From Rhodospirillaceae bacterium (GTDB taxonomy: Bacteria; Pseudomonadota; Alphaproteobacteria; GCA-2731375): a stretch of 64,000 nt of DNA. Position 1 is the stretch's first letter. The number at the start of each line of letters is the position of its first letter. Where the stretch lies: positions 1-64,000 of the forward strand of contig JABIWH010000023.1 of the NCBI GenBank assembly GCA_018701215.1, in the 5' to 3' direction. Shown here piece after piece: positions 35,660 to 44,058 of this stretch. Under the pieces are notes generated by a model, which saw only the letters and a list, made by a program, of their open reading frames with translations, made no database searches and was not told where the DNA came from. Position numbers and translations under genes: made by a program.

Positions 35660-37011
35660 CCGAAACTCCAAACGCTGACCTGGGGGCAAACTCAGACACC
35701 ACCGCCAATAGGCCGGGCTGGCTGGCGGCGGCGCGGGTCTATACAGACCGGCGGGTGATCGCCATTCTGTTCCTGGGCTTCTCCTCCGGAATGCCGTTGC
35801 TGTTGACCTTTTCCACCCTGTCGATCTGGCTGGCAGAGGAAGGTATCTCGAAAACCGCCATCGGCCTGTTCGCCATGGTCGGCATGCCCTATTCCCTGAA
35901 ATTCATTTGGGCGCCATTTATAGACCGCTTGCACCTGCCGCTGTTAACCCGCTGGCTGGGCCGGCGGCGGGGCTGGGCCATCCTGACACAGCTTGCGCTA
36001 ATGGTTGGCATCATTGGGTTGGGCAGCAACGATCCCGCAAATGGCGCCTGGGCCATGGCGGCATGGGCGCTCTGCGTTACCTTTGCCTCTGCCTCCCAGG
36101 ATGTGGTGATCGACGCCTACCGGGTGGAAATCCTGGAAGAGCGGCAATATGGCGCCGGCGCGGCGATGATCGTCGCGGGCTATCGTATCGGTATGCTGGC
36201 CTCGGGTGCGGGTGCCTTGTTCCTGGCTGATAGTTTCAGTTGGTTCTGGGTCTATGCCGCCATGGCGGCGCTGATGGGCGTCGGTATCCTGACAATATTA
36301 TTGAATCCGGAACCCGAACAAAGCCGGACCCAGGACGCGGCGCCGGGGATCGGCGCGGCCCCCGTGCAATGGTTGCGCGAAGCTGTGTTCGAGCCGTTCG
36401 CCGAATTCCTGCGCCGGGATGGCTGGCAACCGGCATTGATGATCCTGCTGTTCGTGGTGTTCTACAAATTCGGTGACAGCCTGGCCGGTCTCATGGCCGG
36501 GCCATTCTATGTGGAAATTGGCTTTTCCAAGTCCGAGATCGCCTCGGTTTCGAAGATATTCGGCCTTGGCGCCACCTTGGTGGGCGGCTTCCTGGGCGGT
36601 CTGCTGGTGGCCCGGCGCGGCATCATGTCATCGCTGTTGTGGTGCGGCCTGTTGCAGATGTTCTCAAACCTGATGTTCGCCATCCAGGCCATGGTCGGCC
36701 ATGACATCACCATGCTGGCGGCGACCATCGCGGTGGAGAACGTGGCGGGCGGCATGGGCACGGCGGCCTTTGTCGCCTATCTGGCATCGCTCTGCAACGT
36801 GGCCTATACGGCGACGCAATATGCGCTGCTGTCATCCCTGATGGCCCTGGCCCGAACCGCCCTGTCGGCCCCAGGCGGCGCTTTGGCGGAAAGCACCAGC
36901 TGGGTGACGTTTTTCCTGAGCACCACCATTGCCGCCCTGCCCGGCCTGATGTTGCTGTGGTGGCTGGTTAAACGGGGCATCGTGCCCCGATCGGAGGTGG
37001 ATACGCCATGA
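35656..37011 (+). CDS. AmpG-like MFS permease
   Basis: 451 aa major-facilitator protein of the AmpG type, with about 12 hydrophobic helices. AmpG imports anhydro-muropeptides for cell-wall recycling. The N-terminal text GFSSGMPLLLTFSTLSIWL and VGMPYSLKFIWAPFIDR matches this family, and DVVIDAYRVEIL in helix 4-5 is another AmpG feature. I chose the TTG at 35656, which overlaps the kinase stop (TTGA) and has GAGGAAG ten bases upstream. The ATG at 35620 is an alternative giving 463 aa. A macro-domain gene overlaps its end (ATGA). Transport of another substrate is possible. Confidence 0.88.
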   Translation: MTETPNADLGANSDTTANRPGWLAAARVYTDRRVIAILFLGFSSGMPLLLTFSTLSIWLAEEGISKTAIGLFAMVGMPYSLKFIWAPFIDRLHLPLLTRWLGRRRGWAILTQLALMVGIIGLGSNDPANGAWAMAAWALCVTFASASQDVVIDAYRVEILEERQYGAGAAMIVAGYRIGMLASGAGALFLADSFSWFWVYAAMAALMGVGILTILLNPEPEQSRTQDAAPGIGAAPVQWLREAVFEPFAEFLRRDGWQPALMILLFVVFYKFGDSLAGLMAGPFYVEIGFSKSEIASVSKIFGLGATLVGGFLGGLLVARRGIMSSLLWCGLLQMFSNLMFAIQAMVGHDITMLAATIAVENVAGGMGTAAFVAYLASLCNVAYTATQYALLSSLMALARTALSAPGGALAESTSWVTFFLSTTIAALPGLMLLWWLVKRGIVPRSEVDTP

Positions 37012-37514
37012 CGGCCAAGATCGAAATTATCGAAGCCGACATCACCACCCTCGACGTGGACGCCATCGTCAACGCCGCCAACGAACAGTTATTGCGCGGC
37101 GGCGGCGTCTGCGGCGCCATCCATGCCGCCGCCGGACCGGGGCTGGAGCAGGAATGTCTGGCCATCGGCGGCTGCCCCACCGGCCAGGCCCGCATCACCG
37201 CTGGCCATGCTCTCGCCGCCCGCCATGTCATCCATGCCGTCGGCCCCGTCTGGCAGGGCGGCGGCCAAAGTGAGGCGGCATTGCTGGCAGGTTGTTACCG
37301 CCATTGCTATCAACTGGCGGACCAGGCCGGCCTGTCATCCATCGCCCTGCCCGCCATATCCACGGGCATTTTCGGCTACCCCCTGGAAGCCGCAACGGAA
37401 ATCGCGCTTGCCGTGGCAAGGGACTATCAAACCAGGCCAGACAGTCTGGAACGCATCATATTTTGCTGTTTCGGCGCGGATGTGACCGAGGCCTATCGCC
37501 GCCTTAACGATTGA
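37008..37514 (+). CDS. Macro-domain protein (YmdB-like ADP-ribose hydrolase)
   Basis: 168 aa single macro domain. Binding-site motifs are ADITTLDVDAIVNAANEQLLRGGGVCGAIH in the N-terminal half (the Asn-Ala-Ala-Asn and Gly-Gly-Gly loop hold the ADP-ribose) and ALPAISTGIFGYPLE later. Relatives such as YmdB remove acetyl from O-acetyl-ADP-ribose or ADP-ribose from acidic side chains. The gene overlaps the AmpG-like gene by four bases (ATGA) and is probably translated with it. The functional link to a muropeptide permease is not obvious. Confidence 0.94.
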   Translation: MTAKIEIIEADITTLDVDAIVNAANEQLLRGGGVCGAIHAAAGPGLEQECLAIGGCPTGQARITAGHALAARHVIHAVGPVWQGGGQSEAALLAGCYRHCYQLADQAGLSSIALPAISTGIFGYPLEAATEIALAVARDYQTRPDSLERIIFCCFGADVTEAYRRLND

Positions 37515-37594
37515 GCCTCGCGGAAGTGTGAATTGTCTTAGCATTCGGTATCCACTAGCTTTTCCGGTGGATCCATGTGGCAAAGGATATGATC

Positions 37595-37777
37595 ATGCCC
37601 AAAGCATTGGTATTTGCGATTGTTGGCGTATTCCTCTCCACCTCCGCCCTGGCGGGCGAGGGCTGTTTTGGCGTTTCACATGACGACAAGACAGCCTCCA
37701 CGTCGTCGCAATCGACACCGGCAACTACGGCCGAGACGCCCGCGCCAAAAACGGCCAAGCCTGAAAGCAAGAGCTAG
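37595..37777 (+). CDS. Small secreted Thr/Ser/Pro-rich protein
   Basis: 60 aa protein that I do not recognise. The first 19 residues form a signal peptide (MPKALVFAIVGVFLSTSALA, cleaved before GEG). The mature peptide is about 40 residues with one Cys (EGCFGV) and a Ser/Thr/Ala/Pro/Lys-rich low-complexity tail. The ATG at 37595 has AAGGA seven bases upstream; a GTG at 37577 and an ATG at 37589 are also in frame. It lies between the macro-domain gene and an acyl-CoA ligase operon. It could be a tiny exported peptide; no function can be assigned. Confidence 0.6.
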   Translation: MPKALVFAIVGVFLSTSALAGEGCFGVSHDDKTASTSSQSTPATTAETPAPKTAKPESKS

Positions 37778-37858
37778 TTCATCCGCTGCCGGTAGCGCGG
37801 ACAGGCATAATCGGCGATAAATAACCTCCGTAGATTTTGTTCGGAGGTAGCTTGGCTC

Positions 37859-39400
37859 ATGAACCAGGCGTCGTTGCTGCACAAGGCGGCTTTAAGTTTC
37901 GGTGAGCGGCCCGCTGTTACCGCTGGCCGGAACGTTCTGTATAATTATCGCGACCTCTCGGACCGGGCTGCCCGGCTGGGCGGCGCCATGGCCAACGCGC
38001 TTGGCCTGAACAAAGGCGACCGGGTCGCCATCATGATGAAAAACGCCCCGGCCTTTTTCGAGGTGCTCTATGGCGCCTGGCACGCCGGCCTGAACGCGGT
38101 GCCCATCAATGCCAAACTGCACCCGAGGGAGGCTGCCTATATTCTGGAAAACTCCGGCGCGCGGGTTTGCTTTATCACCGACGACCTGAATGCCACGATT
38201 ACACCGCTGGTCGGAGAGATTCCGGGGCTTGAAGCGGTGATCCCCACCACGGGCGCGGACTATGACGCCCTAATCGAAGGCCCGGCGGTACCAATGGTGG
38301 ACTGCGCGCCCGAGGATATCGCCTGGCTGTTCTATACCTCCGGCACCACGGGCCGGCCCAAGGGCGCGATGTTGAGCCAGCGTAATCTGATGTCGATGGT
38401 AATGAACTATTTCGCCGACATGGATACCATCATGGCGCAGGATTGCATGATCCACGGCGCCCCGTTGAGCCATGGTTCGGGTCTGTTCGCCCTGCCTCAT
38501 GTGGCCAAGGCGGCCAATAACGTCATTCCAGACTCGGGCGGCTTTGATCCCGCCGAGACCCTCGAATTATTGCCTCATTTCCCCAACGCCAGCTTTTTCT
38601 TCGCCCCCACCATGCTGACCAGGCTGATCAATATGCCGGGCATCGAGCAGGCGGATACCGCCAATATCAAGACCATCGTCTATGGCGGCGGGCCCATGTA
38701 TGTGGAAGATACCTTAAAGGCGCTGGAGGTTCTGGGTCCCAAATTGGTGCAGCTGTTCGGTCAGGGTGAGGCGCCGATGACCATCACCGGCCTCTCCCGC
38801 GCCATGCACATGGACACCCAGCACCCGGACTATTTGAAACGCCTCGGCTCCACCGGCATCGCGCGCACGGATGTTGATGTCCGCGTGGTGGATGCGGACG
38901 ACAACGACGTAGCGGTGGGCGAGATGGGTGAAATCGTCTGCCGGGGCGATGTCATCATGGCCGGTTATTGGAACAATCCCGAGGCCACGGCGGAGACCCT
39001 GCGCGGCGGCTGGCTGCACACCGGCGATGTTGGCGCCTTCGACGAGCATGGTTTTTTGACCTTGATGGACCGGGCCAAGGACATGATCATCTCGGGGGGC
39101 AGCAACATCTATCCCCGCGAGGTCGAAGAGGTCCTCCTCCGTCATGACGGCGTCTCCGAATGCTCCGTCGTGGGCCGCCCCCATGCGGACTGGGGCGAGG
39201 AGGTGATCGCCTTCATTGTTGCCAATGGCGATGAAAAAATCGCGGAAGCGGAACTGAATTCGCTTTGTCTGGATCACATTGCGCGCTTCAAGCGGCCAAA
39301 GGAGTACCGCTTTATCGCCGCCTTGCCGAAAAACAATTACGGCAAGGTTCTGAAAACAGAGCTACGCTCGCAATTGGCGGCGGAACAGGAGGACGGATAA
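37859..39400 (+). CDS. AMP-forming acyl-CoA ligase
   Basis: 513 aa ANL ligase. FYTSGTTGRPKGAMLSQ is the phosphate loop, FGQGEAPMTIT the adenylate motif (EA in place of TE), LHTGDVGAFDEHGFLTLMDR the Asp-Arg region, and MIISGGSNIYPREVEEVL the hinge. The C-terminal catalytic lysine lies in KNNYGKVLKTELR. GGAGG is 11 bases before the ATG. Its stop overlaps the following SDR start (TAATG), so it heads a run of ligase, SDR and crotonase-family protein that likely activates and then oxidises or hydrates an acid. The substrate is unknown. Confidence 0.91.
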   Translation: MNQASLLHKAALSFGERPAVTAGRNVLYNYRDLSDRAARLGGAMANALGLNKGDRVAIMMKNAPAFFEVLYGAWHAGLNAVPINAKLHPREAAYILENSGARVCFITDDLNATITPLVGEIPGLEAVIPTTGADYDALIEGPAVPMVDCAPEDIAWLFYTSGTTGRPKGAMLSQRNLMSMVMNYFADMDTIMAQDCMIHGAPLSHGSGLFALPHVAKAANNVIPDSGGFDPAETLELLPHFPNASFFFAPTMLTRLINMPGIEQADTANIKTIVYGGGPMYVEDTLKALEVLGPKLVQLFGQGEAPMTITGLSRAMHMDTQHPDYLKRLGSTGIARTDVDVRVVDADDNDVAVGEMGEIVCRGDVIMAGYWNNPEATAETLRGGWLHTGDVGAFDEHGFLTLMDRAKDMIISGGSNIYPREVEEVLLRHDGVSECSVVGRPHADWGEEVIAFIVANGDEKIAEAELNSLCLDHIARFKRPKEYRFIAALPKNNYGKVLKTELRSQLAAEQEDG

Positions 39401-40200
39401 TGGCGGGACGGTTACAGGACAAGGTCGCACTGATTTGCGGCGCCGGCTCCATCGGACCTGGCTGGGGCAACGGCAAGGCCACGGCGACCGCCTTCGCGCG
39501 TGAAGGCGCCCAGGTTTTCGCCGTCGATCTGAACCCGGAAGCGGCGGCGGAAACCGCCGAAATCATCAACGGCGAGGGTCATGACGCAACCTCCCATGGC
39601 GCCGATGTCTCGGATGAAGACGCGGTCGCCGAAATGGTGGCCGCTTGCAGGGCAGCCTATGGCCGGGTTGATATTCTGCATAACAACGTCGGCATCTCGG
39701 GCCGGGGCGGACCTATCGAAACCTCGTTGGCACAATGGGAAAGGGTGATGCGCATCAACGTCACTTCGATGTTTTTGACCTGCCAGGCAGTGCTGCCGCT
39801 GTTTCTCGAGCAAGGTGGCGGCGCCATCGTCAATGTTTCGTCACTGTCAGGGGTTAAGGCGATCCGGCCGGAGCTGGCCTATGCCACCTCGAAAGGCGCG
39901 GTCAATGCCCTGACCATCAACATCGCCATGGAGTTCGCCGACCGCAATATCCGCTGCAACGCCGTGGTGCCGGGCCTGATGAACACCCCCATGGTGACCA
40001 ATGCCATGAAAGAGCTTCCCGACGACGAGAGGGAGGCCATGATGGCGGGCCGCGATCGGCTATCGCCTACCCGCAGCATGGGCGAACCCTGGGACATCGC
40101 GAACGCCGCGGTCTTTCTGGCTTCCGACGAGGCACGGTACATCAACGGTATGCTGCTGCACGTGGATGCCGGCCTGCAACACAACATCACATCCAATTAA
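39400..40200 (+). CDS. SDR-family oxidoreductase with extended glycine motif
   Basis: 266 aa SDR. The cofactor loop is GAGSIGPGWGNGKATA, which has extra residues compared with TGxxxGxG and marks a distinct SDR subgroup. DLNPEAA at the second strand suggests NAD. NNVG, NVSSLSG and the catalytic YATSK are intact, with NAVVPGLMNTPM after. The ATG at 39400 shares a base with the ligase stop codon (TAATG) and has AGGAGG nine bases upstream, so translation is coupled. An apparent 45-codon upstream extension lies inside the ligase gene and is discounted. It probably oxidises a hydroxyacyl-CoA or alcohol of the same pathway. Confidence 0.91.
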   Translation: MAGRLQDKVALICGAGSIGPGWGNGKATATAFAREGAQVFAVDLNPEAAAETAEIINGEGHDATSHGADVSDEDAVAEMVAACRAAYGRVDILHNNVGISGRGGPIETSLAQWERVMRINVTSMFLTCQAVLPLFLEQGGGAIVNVSSLSGVKAIRPELAYATSKGAVNALTINIAMEFADRNIRCNAVVPGLMNTPMVTNAMKELPDDEREAMMAGRDRLSPTRSMGEPWDIANAAVFLASDEARYINGMLLHVDAGLQHNITSN

Positions 40201-40222
40201 CAGCCAACCAAAGGTATCAGTT

Positions 40223-40990
40223 ATGAGTGAAAGCCCCGTTCGTTACGAACTCTCGGAAGGCATCGCGACCATCACCATTGATCGGCCCGAGGCCATGAAC
40301 GCCCTCAACAAAGCGGTGCGGGAGGGACTGTGGGCTGCGCTACGCCGCTTTGCCGACGATGATGAGGCCCTGGTGGGAATTTTGACCGCGACGGGCGAGA
40401 AGGTCTTTTGCGCCGGCGGCGACCTGAAGGAAATGTCCGAGACCGCCCTGAAAGTACCGCCGCCCGATTTCGTGCCGTATCTGAACCACAACATCAAAAC
40501 CAACAAACCGGTGATCGCCGCCGTCAACGGCCTGGCCTATGCGGGTGGTTTTCTGCTGGCGCAGATGTGCGATTTGGTGATCGCGGCTGAAAACGCCAAG
40601 TTCGCCATCACCGAACCGAAATGGAGCCGGGGCGCGCCCTGGGCCGCCCCCCTGCCCTGGCTGATCCCGCCCCGCGTCGCCATGGAGCTGTTGGTCACCG
40701 CCAAGCCGATCTCGGCCGAGCGGGCCTATCAGATCGGTCTGATCAACCAGATCGTGCCGTTGGCCGAATTGCAGGACGCCGCCCGCGAGATGGCAACTAC
40801 AATTGCCCAGAACGCGCCGCTGTCCGTACGCGCCGGCAAACAAATGGTCTATGCTGTGGCCGAGGTCGGCTGGAGCGAAGCACAAAAGGTCGGCGATGAG
40901 ATTTACGAGCATGTATATTTGAGCGAGGACGCCCAGGAAGGGCCAACCGCGTTCAAGGAAAAACGCGCGCCAGTCTGGAAGGCGCGTTAG
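40223..40990 (+). CDS. Enoyl-CoA hydratase/isomerase family protein
   Basis: 255 aa crotonase-family protein. DRPEAMNALN, FCAGGDLKEM and NGLAYAGGFLLAQMCD are the CoA and oxyanion sites. The first hydratase Glu position is Leu, while the second is kept (AITEPKWSRG). It resembles the gene at 22429-23214 in both these points and in its C-terminus (LSEDAQEGPTAFKEKRAPVWK), so the two look like paralogues. The ATG at 40223 has AAAGG eight bases upstream. It is third in the run with the ligase and SDR, 22 bases downstream of the SDR. A large inverted repeat follows its stop. Confidence 0.9.
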   Translation: MSESPVRYELSEGIATITIDRPEAMNALNKAVREGLWAALRRFADDDEALVGILTATGEKVFCAGGDLKEMSETALKVPPPDFVPYLNHNIKTNKPVIAAVNGLAYAGGFLLAQMCDLVIAAENAKFAITEPKWSRGAPWAAPLPWLIPPRVAMELLVTAKPISAERAYQIGLINQIVPLAELQDAAREMATTIAQNAPLSVRAGKQMVYAVAEVGWSEAQKVGDEIYEHVYLSEDAQEGPTAFKEKRAPVWKAR

Positions 40991-41010
40991 GCAAATTAGC
41001 GTCGGCTAAA

Positions 41011-41080
41011 CCGCCCACTCCCCCTTCCCGGCCACCCATTAATGGTACCCTGTGGGTGGCCGGGAAGGGGGAGTGGGCGG
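41011..41080. repeat. Perfect 28-bp inverted repeat (long hairpin) between crotonase-family and LLM genes
   Basis: Arms at 41011-41038 and 41053-41080 are exact reverse complements over 28 bases, GC-rich, around a 14-base loop. No T-run follows, so it is not a normal terminator. It begins 21 bases after one stop codon and ends 30 bases before the next ATG, so in RNA it would form a very stable stem between the two genes. It could separate expression levels, stabilise RNA, or be a mobile palindromic unit. Confidence 0.9.
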
Positions 41081-41110
41081 CCCGGCAAATGACCAAAAGG
41101 GAGCAATATC

Positions 41111-42010
41111 ATGCAATTAGGCGCGAACCTGCCGCTATGGGACATTGGCGGCGATCCGGCCGTGGTGCGGGACTTCAGCCAGGCGGCGGAAGACATGGGC
41201 TTTGACTATCTCGGTGCCGCCGATCACGTTATCGGCGTCAACGAGGCCAACCGGCCCGATTGGGGGGAGCGCAATACCTCCGCCGATCTGTTCCATGATC
41301 CGTTCGTGCTGTTCGGTTATTTGAGCGCCTGCACCAAGGCCATTGGATTTTCCACTCAGGTACTGATCCTGGCCCAGCGCCAAGCCGCCCTGGTGGCAAA
41401 GCAGGCCGCCTGCCTGGATGTCCTAAGCGGGGGCCGGTTCCGCCTTGGCATCGGCGTCGGCTGGAACCCGGAAGAATTCGTCGCCCTGAACGAAAACTTT
41501 GCCGACCGGGGCCAACGCTCGGAAGAGCAGGTACGCTTCATGCAGGCACTGTGGGCCGAACCCCATGTCAGCTTTGACGGCAAATGGCACAAGATCACCG
41601 ATGCCGGCATCAACCCCCTGCCGGGCGGCGGCAAAATTCCGCTGTGGTTCGGCGGCCATGTGGACGAGACCCTGCGGCGCACGGCGAAACTGGGCGACGG
41701 CTGGATCATGCTGGCGCATCCACCCAGTGACCGGGCCATTACCGAATTCGAAAAGCTGCGCGCCTACACCAAGGCCGAGGGCCGCGACCCAGCTCAAATC
41801 GGATTGGAGGTCTGGGTCTCCGTCGGCGCCGACGGTCCGGACGAATGGCGCCGGGAGTTTGAGTTCTGGCGTGACGCGGGCGTCAGCCATATCACGGTCA
41901 ACAACACCTATGACCGGGGTGCCCACCACACACGCATTCCAGGCCGCTCGTTGGCGGATCATATCGCGGGCATCGAGACCTACCGCAACGCCGTCGAGGA
42001 TTTGTTGTAG
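41111..42010 (+). CDS. LLM-class flavin- or F420-dependent oxidoreductase
   Basis: 299 aa luciferase-like TIM-barrel protein. LGAADHVIGV near residue 40, QVLILAQRQAALVAKQAACLDVLSGGRFRLGIGVGW (split at about 80-120) and PLWFGGHVDETLRRTAKLGDGWIM are standard for this class. It belongs to the group annotated as F420-dependent (TIGR03619/Rv2161c-like), but whether this organism makes F420 cannot be seen here; FMN is possible. It follows the long hairpin and lies three bases before the flavoprotein gene, so these are one transcript. A role in oxidation of the pathway substrate is inferred from neighbours only. Confidence 0.9.
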   Translation: MQLGANLPLWDIGGDPAVVRDFSQAAEDMGFDYLGAADHVIGVNEANRPDWGERNTSADLFHDPFVLFGYLSACTKAIGFSTQVLILAQRQAALVAKQAACLDVLSGGRFRLGIGVGWNPEEFVALNENFADRGQRSEEQVRFMQALWAEPHVSFDGKWHKITDAGINPLPGGGKIPLWFGGHVDETLRRTAKLGDGWIMLAHPPSDRAITEFEKLRAYTKAEGRDPAQIGLEVWVSVGADGPDEWRREFEFWRDAGVSHITVNNTYDRGAHHTRIPGRSLADHIAGIETYRNAVEDLL

Positions 42011-42013
42011 AGC

Positions 42014-43708
42014 ATGGTTCAGTATTTAGAGACCGACGTCCTGATCATCGGTTCAGGGGGCGCGGGGATGTATGCCGCGATCGCCGCCGCTGACCACGGT
42101 GCAAATGTGCTGTTGCTGGACAAGAGCATCGTCGGACGTTCCGGCGCCACCATCATGGCACAGATGACCGTGGCCGCCGCCGTAGGCGAGGAGGAGCCCG
42201 ATGACTGGCGCTTCCATTTGAAGGACACCATCGCCGCCGGGCGTGACCTGGTTGACGAGCCCCTGGCAAAAATACTCTGCCAAAGGGCGCCGGAGAAAAT
42301 CTGGCAGATGGAGGAATGGGGCGTCGGCTGGGCCCGGTCCGGCAATCATCTGACCCAGGTCCATGCACCGGGGCATGACCGCAAACGGTGTGTTTATGTG
42401 GATTTCCTCAATACCGGGCCGGCCACGGCGCGCACCCTGCGCAATCAGGTGCGGAAATTTGACAATATCCGCCGGGTCTCGGACCTGATCGTTACCGATC
42501 TGGTGCTGCAAGACGGGCGCGCGGCGGGGGCCGTGGCCCTGCATCTGGAAACGGGCCAAGCCGTGACCATCGCCGCCAAGGCGACGGTGATCGCCACCGG
42601 CGGCCTGACGAGTATGTATAACCGAAATTCCGCTTCCGCCAACATGGGCGGCGACGGCTATGCCCTGGGCCTGCGCGCGGGCGCCGAGCTGATCGATATG
42701 GAGTTCGTGCAGTTCTTTCCCATCGGCCATCTGGCGCCCCGGATGACCGGCATGGACCCGATCATGTGGGATCCATTTCGCTATAAACTGGGCGGCCGCC
42801 TGCTGAACGGCAAAAAAGAAGAGTTCACGCAAAACTACGGCGCGCCCGAGGACGGCAAATATGTCGTCACGCGAGATGCCGCCACCTACGCCATCTTCAA
42901 GGAAGTCGAAGCCGGGCGCGGCTCTCCCCACGGCGGGGCATGGTTGTCATTCGAGCATATTCCGGAAGCGGATCTGCGCGCCGCCTTTGGTCCGGTGATC
43001 GATAAGTTGGCCAACAACGGCATCGACCTGACCAAGATGGCCATTGAGGTCGCGCCCATCGCGCATTATCACATGGGCGGTTTGCGCACCGATGACAGCC
43101 TGGCCACAACGCTGCCGCACCTGTTCGCCACGGGCGAAGCCGTCGGTGGCGCCAACGGTGCCAACCGCCTGTCGGGCAATGCTATATCCGAGACCTTTGT
43201 CTTTGGTGAGTTGGCGGGCCGCTCCGCCGCCGCGCTCTCGCACAGCGCCATGCCAGATATTCACCATGCGGCACAGCCGTTTCTAGACATCATTGCCGAA
43301 GCGAGCAACCGTGCCGGCGGCGGCATGACCCCAACAGCCGCCACCGCCAGTTTGCAGACCATCATGGCAGAGGACGTCGGCCCGTTCCGCACGGCGGATG
43401 GTTTGCGCCGGGCCCTGGATAATTTAGCGCAACTGGCGGCTACTCTGCCGGAATTGCCCACGGGCGGCGCCATGGCCTTTAATCAGCAACTGGCCGATTG
43501 GTTCGGACTGCGCAATATGCTGGTGGTGGCCCGCACCATCGCTACCGCCGCCCTGGCCCGCACGGAAAGCCGGGGCGCCCACCAGCGCGAGGACCACCCC
43601 GGCCTTGATCAGGCCTGGACCTATAATCAGGTTGTCCGATTGGATGGCGATGACATCCGGCTTTTCCGTAGCGAGGTACGCCGTCTTGCCCAGGAGGAGC
43701 TAGCCTGA
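42014..43708 (+). CDS. Fumarate-reductase/succinate-dehydrogenase-like flavoprotein
   Basis: 564 aa FAD enzyme of the SdhA/FrdA/aspartate-oxidase family. GSGGAGMYAA is the dinucleotide loop. The place where SdhA has its FAD-linking His reads GRSGATIMAQ, so the flavin should be non-covalent. Substrate-site residues look kept: VTRDAATYA (Arg), IAHYHMGGLRTD (His), GGANGANRLSGNAISETFVFG and ESRGAHQREDHPG (Arg). An enoate/alkane carboxylate redox reaction is therefore likely. It overlaps the following one-domain iron-sulfur gene by one base (TGATG) and follows the LLM gene by three bases. No membrane anchor gene is adjacent. Confidence 0.92.
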   Translation: MVQYLETDVLIIGSGGAGMYAAIAAADHGANVLLLDKSIVGRSGATIMAQMTVAAAVGEEEPDDWRFHLKDTIAAGRDLVDEPLAKILCQRAPEKIWQMEEWGVGWARSGNHLTQVHAPGHDRKRCVYVDFLNTGPATARTLRNQVRKFDNIRRVSDLIVTDLVLQDGRAAGAVALHLETGQAVTIAAKATVIATGGLTSMYNRNSASANMGGDGYALGLRAGAELIDMEFVQFFPIGHLAPRMTGMDPIMWDPFRYKLGGRLLNGKKEEFTQNYGAPEDGKYVVTRDAATYAIFKEVEAGRGSPHGGAWLSFEHIPEADLRAAFGPVIDKLANNGIDLTKMAIEVAPIAHYHMGGLRTDDSLATTLPHLFATGEAVGGANGANRLSGNAISETFVFGELAGRSAAALSHSAMPDIHHAAQPFLDIIAEASNRAGGGMTPTAATASLQTIMAEDVGPFRTADGLRRALDNLAQLAATLPELPTGGAMAFNQQLADWFGLRNMLVVARTIATAALARTESRGAHQREDHPGLDQAWTYNQVVRLDGDDIRLFRSEVRRLAQEELA

Positions 43709-44046
43709 TGAGCGAACGTCTAACGACCAACCTGAAAATCCGCCGGGGCACTCCAGGTGACGCGGAAGCCTACGATGTGATCGAGTTTGAATTCGAGGCC
43801 GGCCAATCGGTGTTGGACGCCCTGCGCTGGATCAGAAGCAACCGGGATGCCAGCCTGGCCGTGCGTTATTCCTGCATCAACGCCAACGCCTGCAAGGAAT
43901 GCGTCATGCGCATTGATGGGCGCACCGGCTATGCCTGCACCACGGCGCTGAAACCAGGCGAAATGCTGATCGAACCCTTGCCCAACAAGCGCCTGATCCG
44001 CGATCTGGTCACCGACACCCTGCCCCCCGACGAACGATTGGCTTAG
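43708..44046 (+). CDS. One-domain [2Fe-2S] protein, SdhB/FrdB N-terminal type
   Basis: 112 aa protein matching only the N-terminal plant-ferredoxin-like domain of succinate dehydrogenase iron-sulfur subunits. QSVLDALRWI and the Cys cluster SCINANACKEC followed by YAC give spacing Cys-x5-Cys-x2-Cys-x11-Cys; SdhB normally has Cys-x4-Cys-x2-Cys. The C-terminal [4Fe-4S]/[3Fe-4S] domain is absent and the gene ends in a clear stop with no frameshifted remainder after it. ATG at 43708 shares a base with the flavoprotein stop and has AGGAGG ten bases upstream. It probably carries electrons to or from that flavoprotein. Confidence 0.92.
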   Translation: MSERLTTNLKIRRGTPGDAEAYDVIEFEFEAGQSVLDALRWIRSNRDASLAVRYSCINANACKECVMRIDGRTGYACTTALKPGEMLIEPLPNKRLIRDLVTDTLPPDERLA

Positions 44047-44058
44047 GAATTTTTCGAA

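Noticed and set aside
41011..41080. The long inverted repeat as an ordinary Rho-independent terminator
   Set aside because: There is no U-run after the stem on either strand, and the stem is several times longer than normal.
43708..44046. The short iron-sulfur gene as a truncated or frameshifted SdhB
   Set aside because: No trace of the second iron-sulfur domain follows in any frame before the next gene, and the start and stop are clean, so it is taken as a natural single-domain protein.
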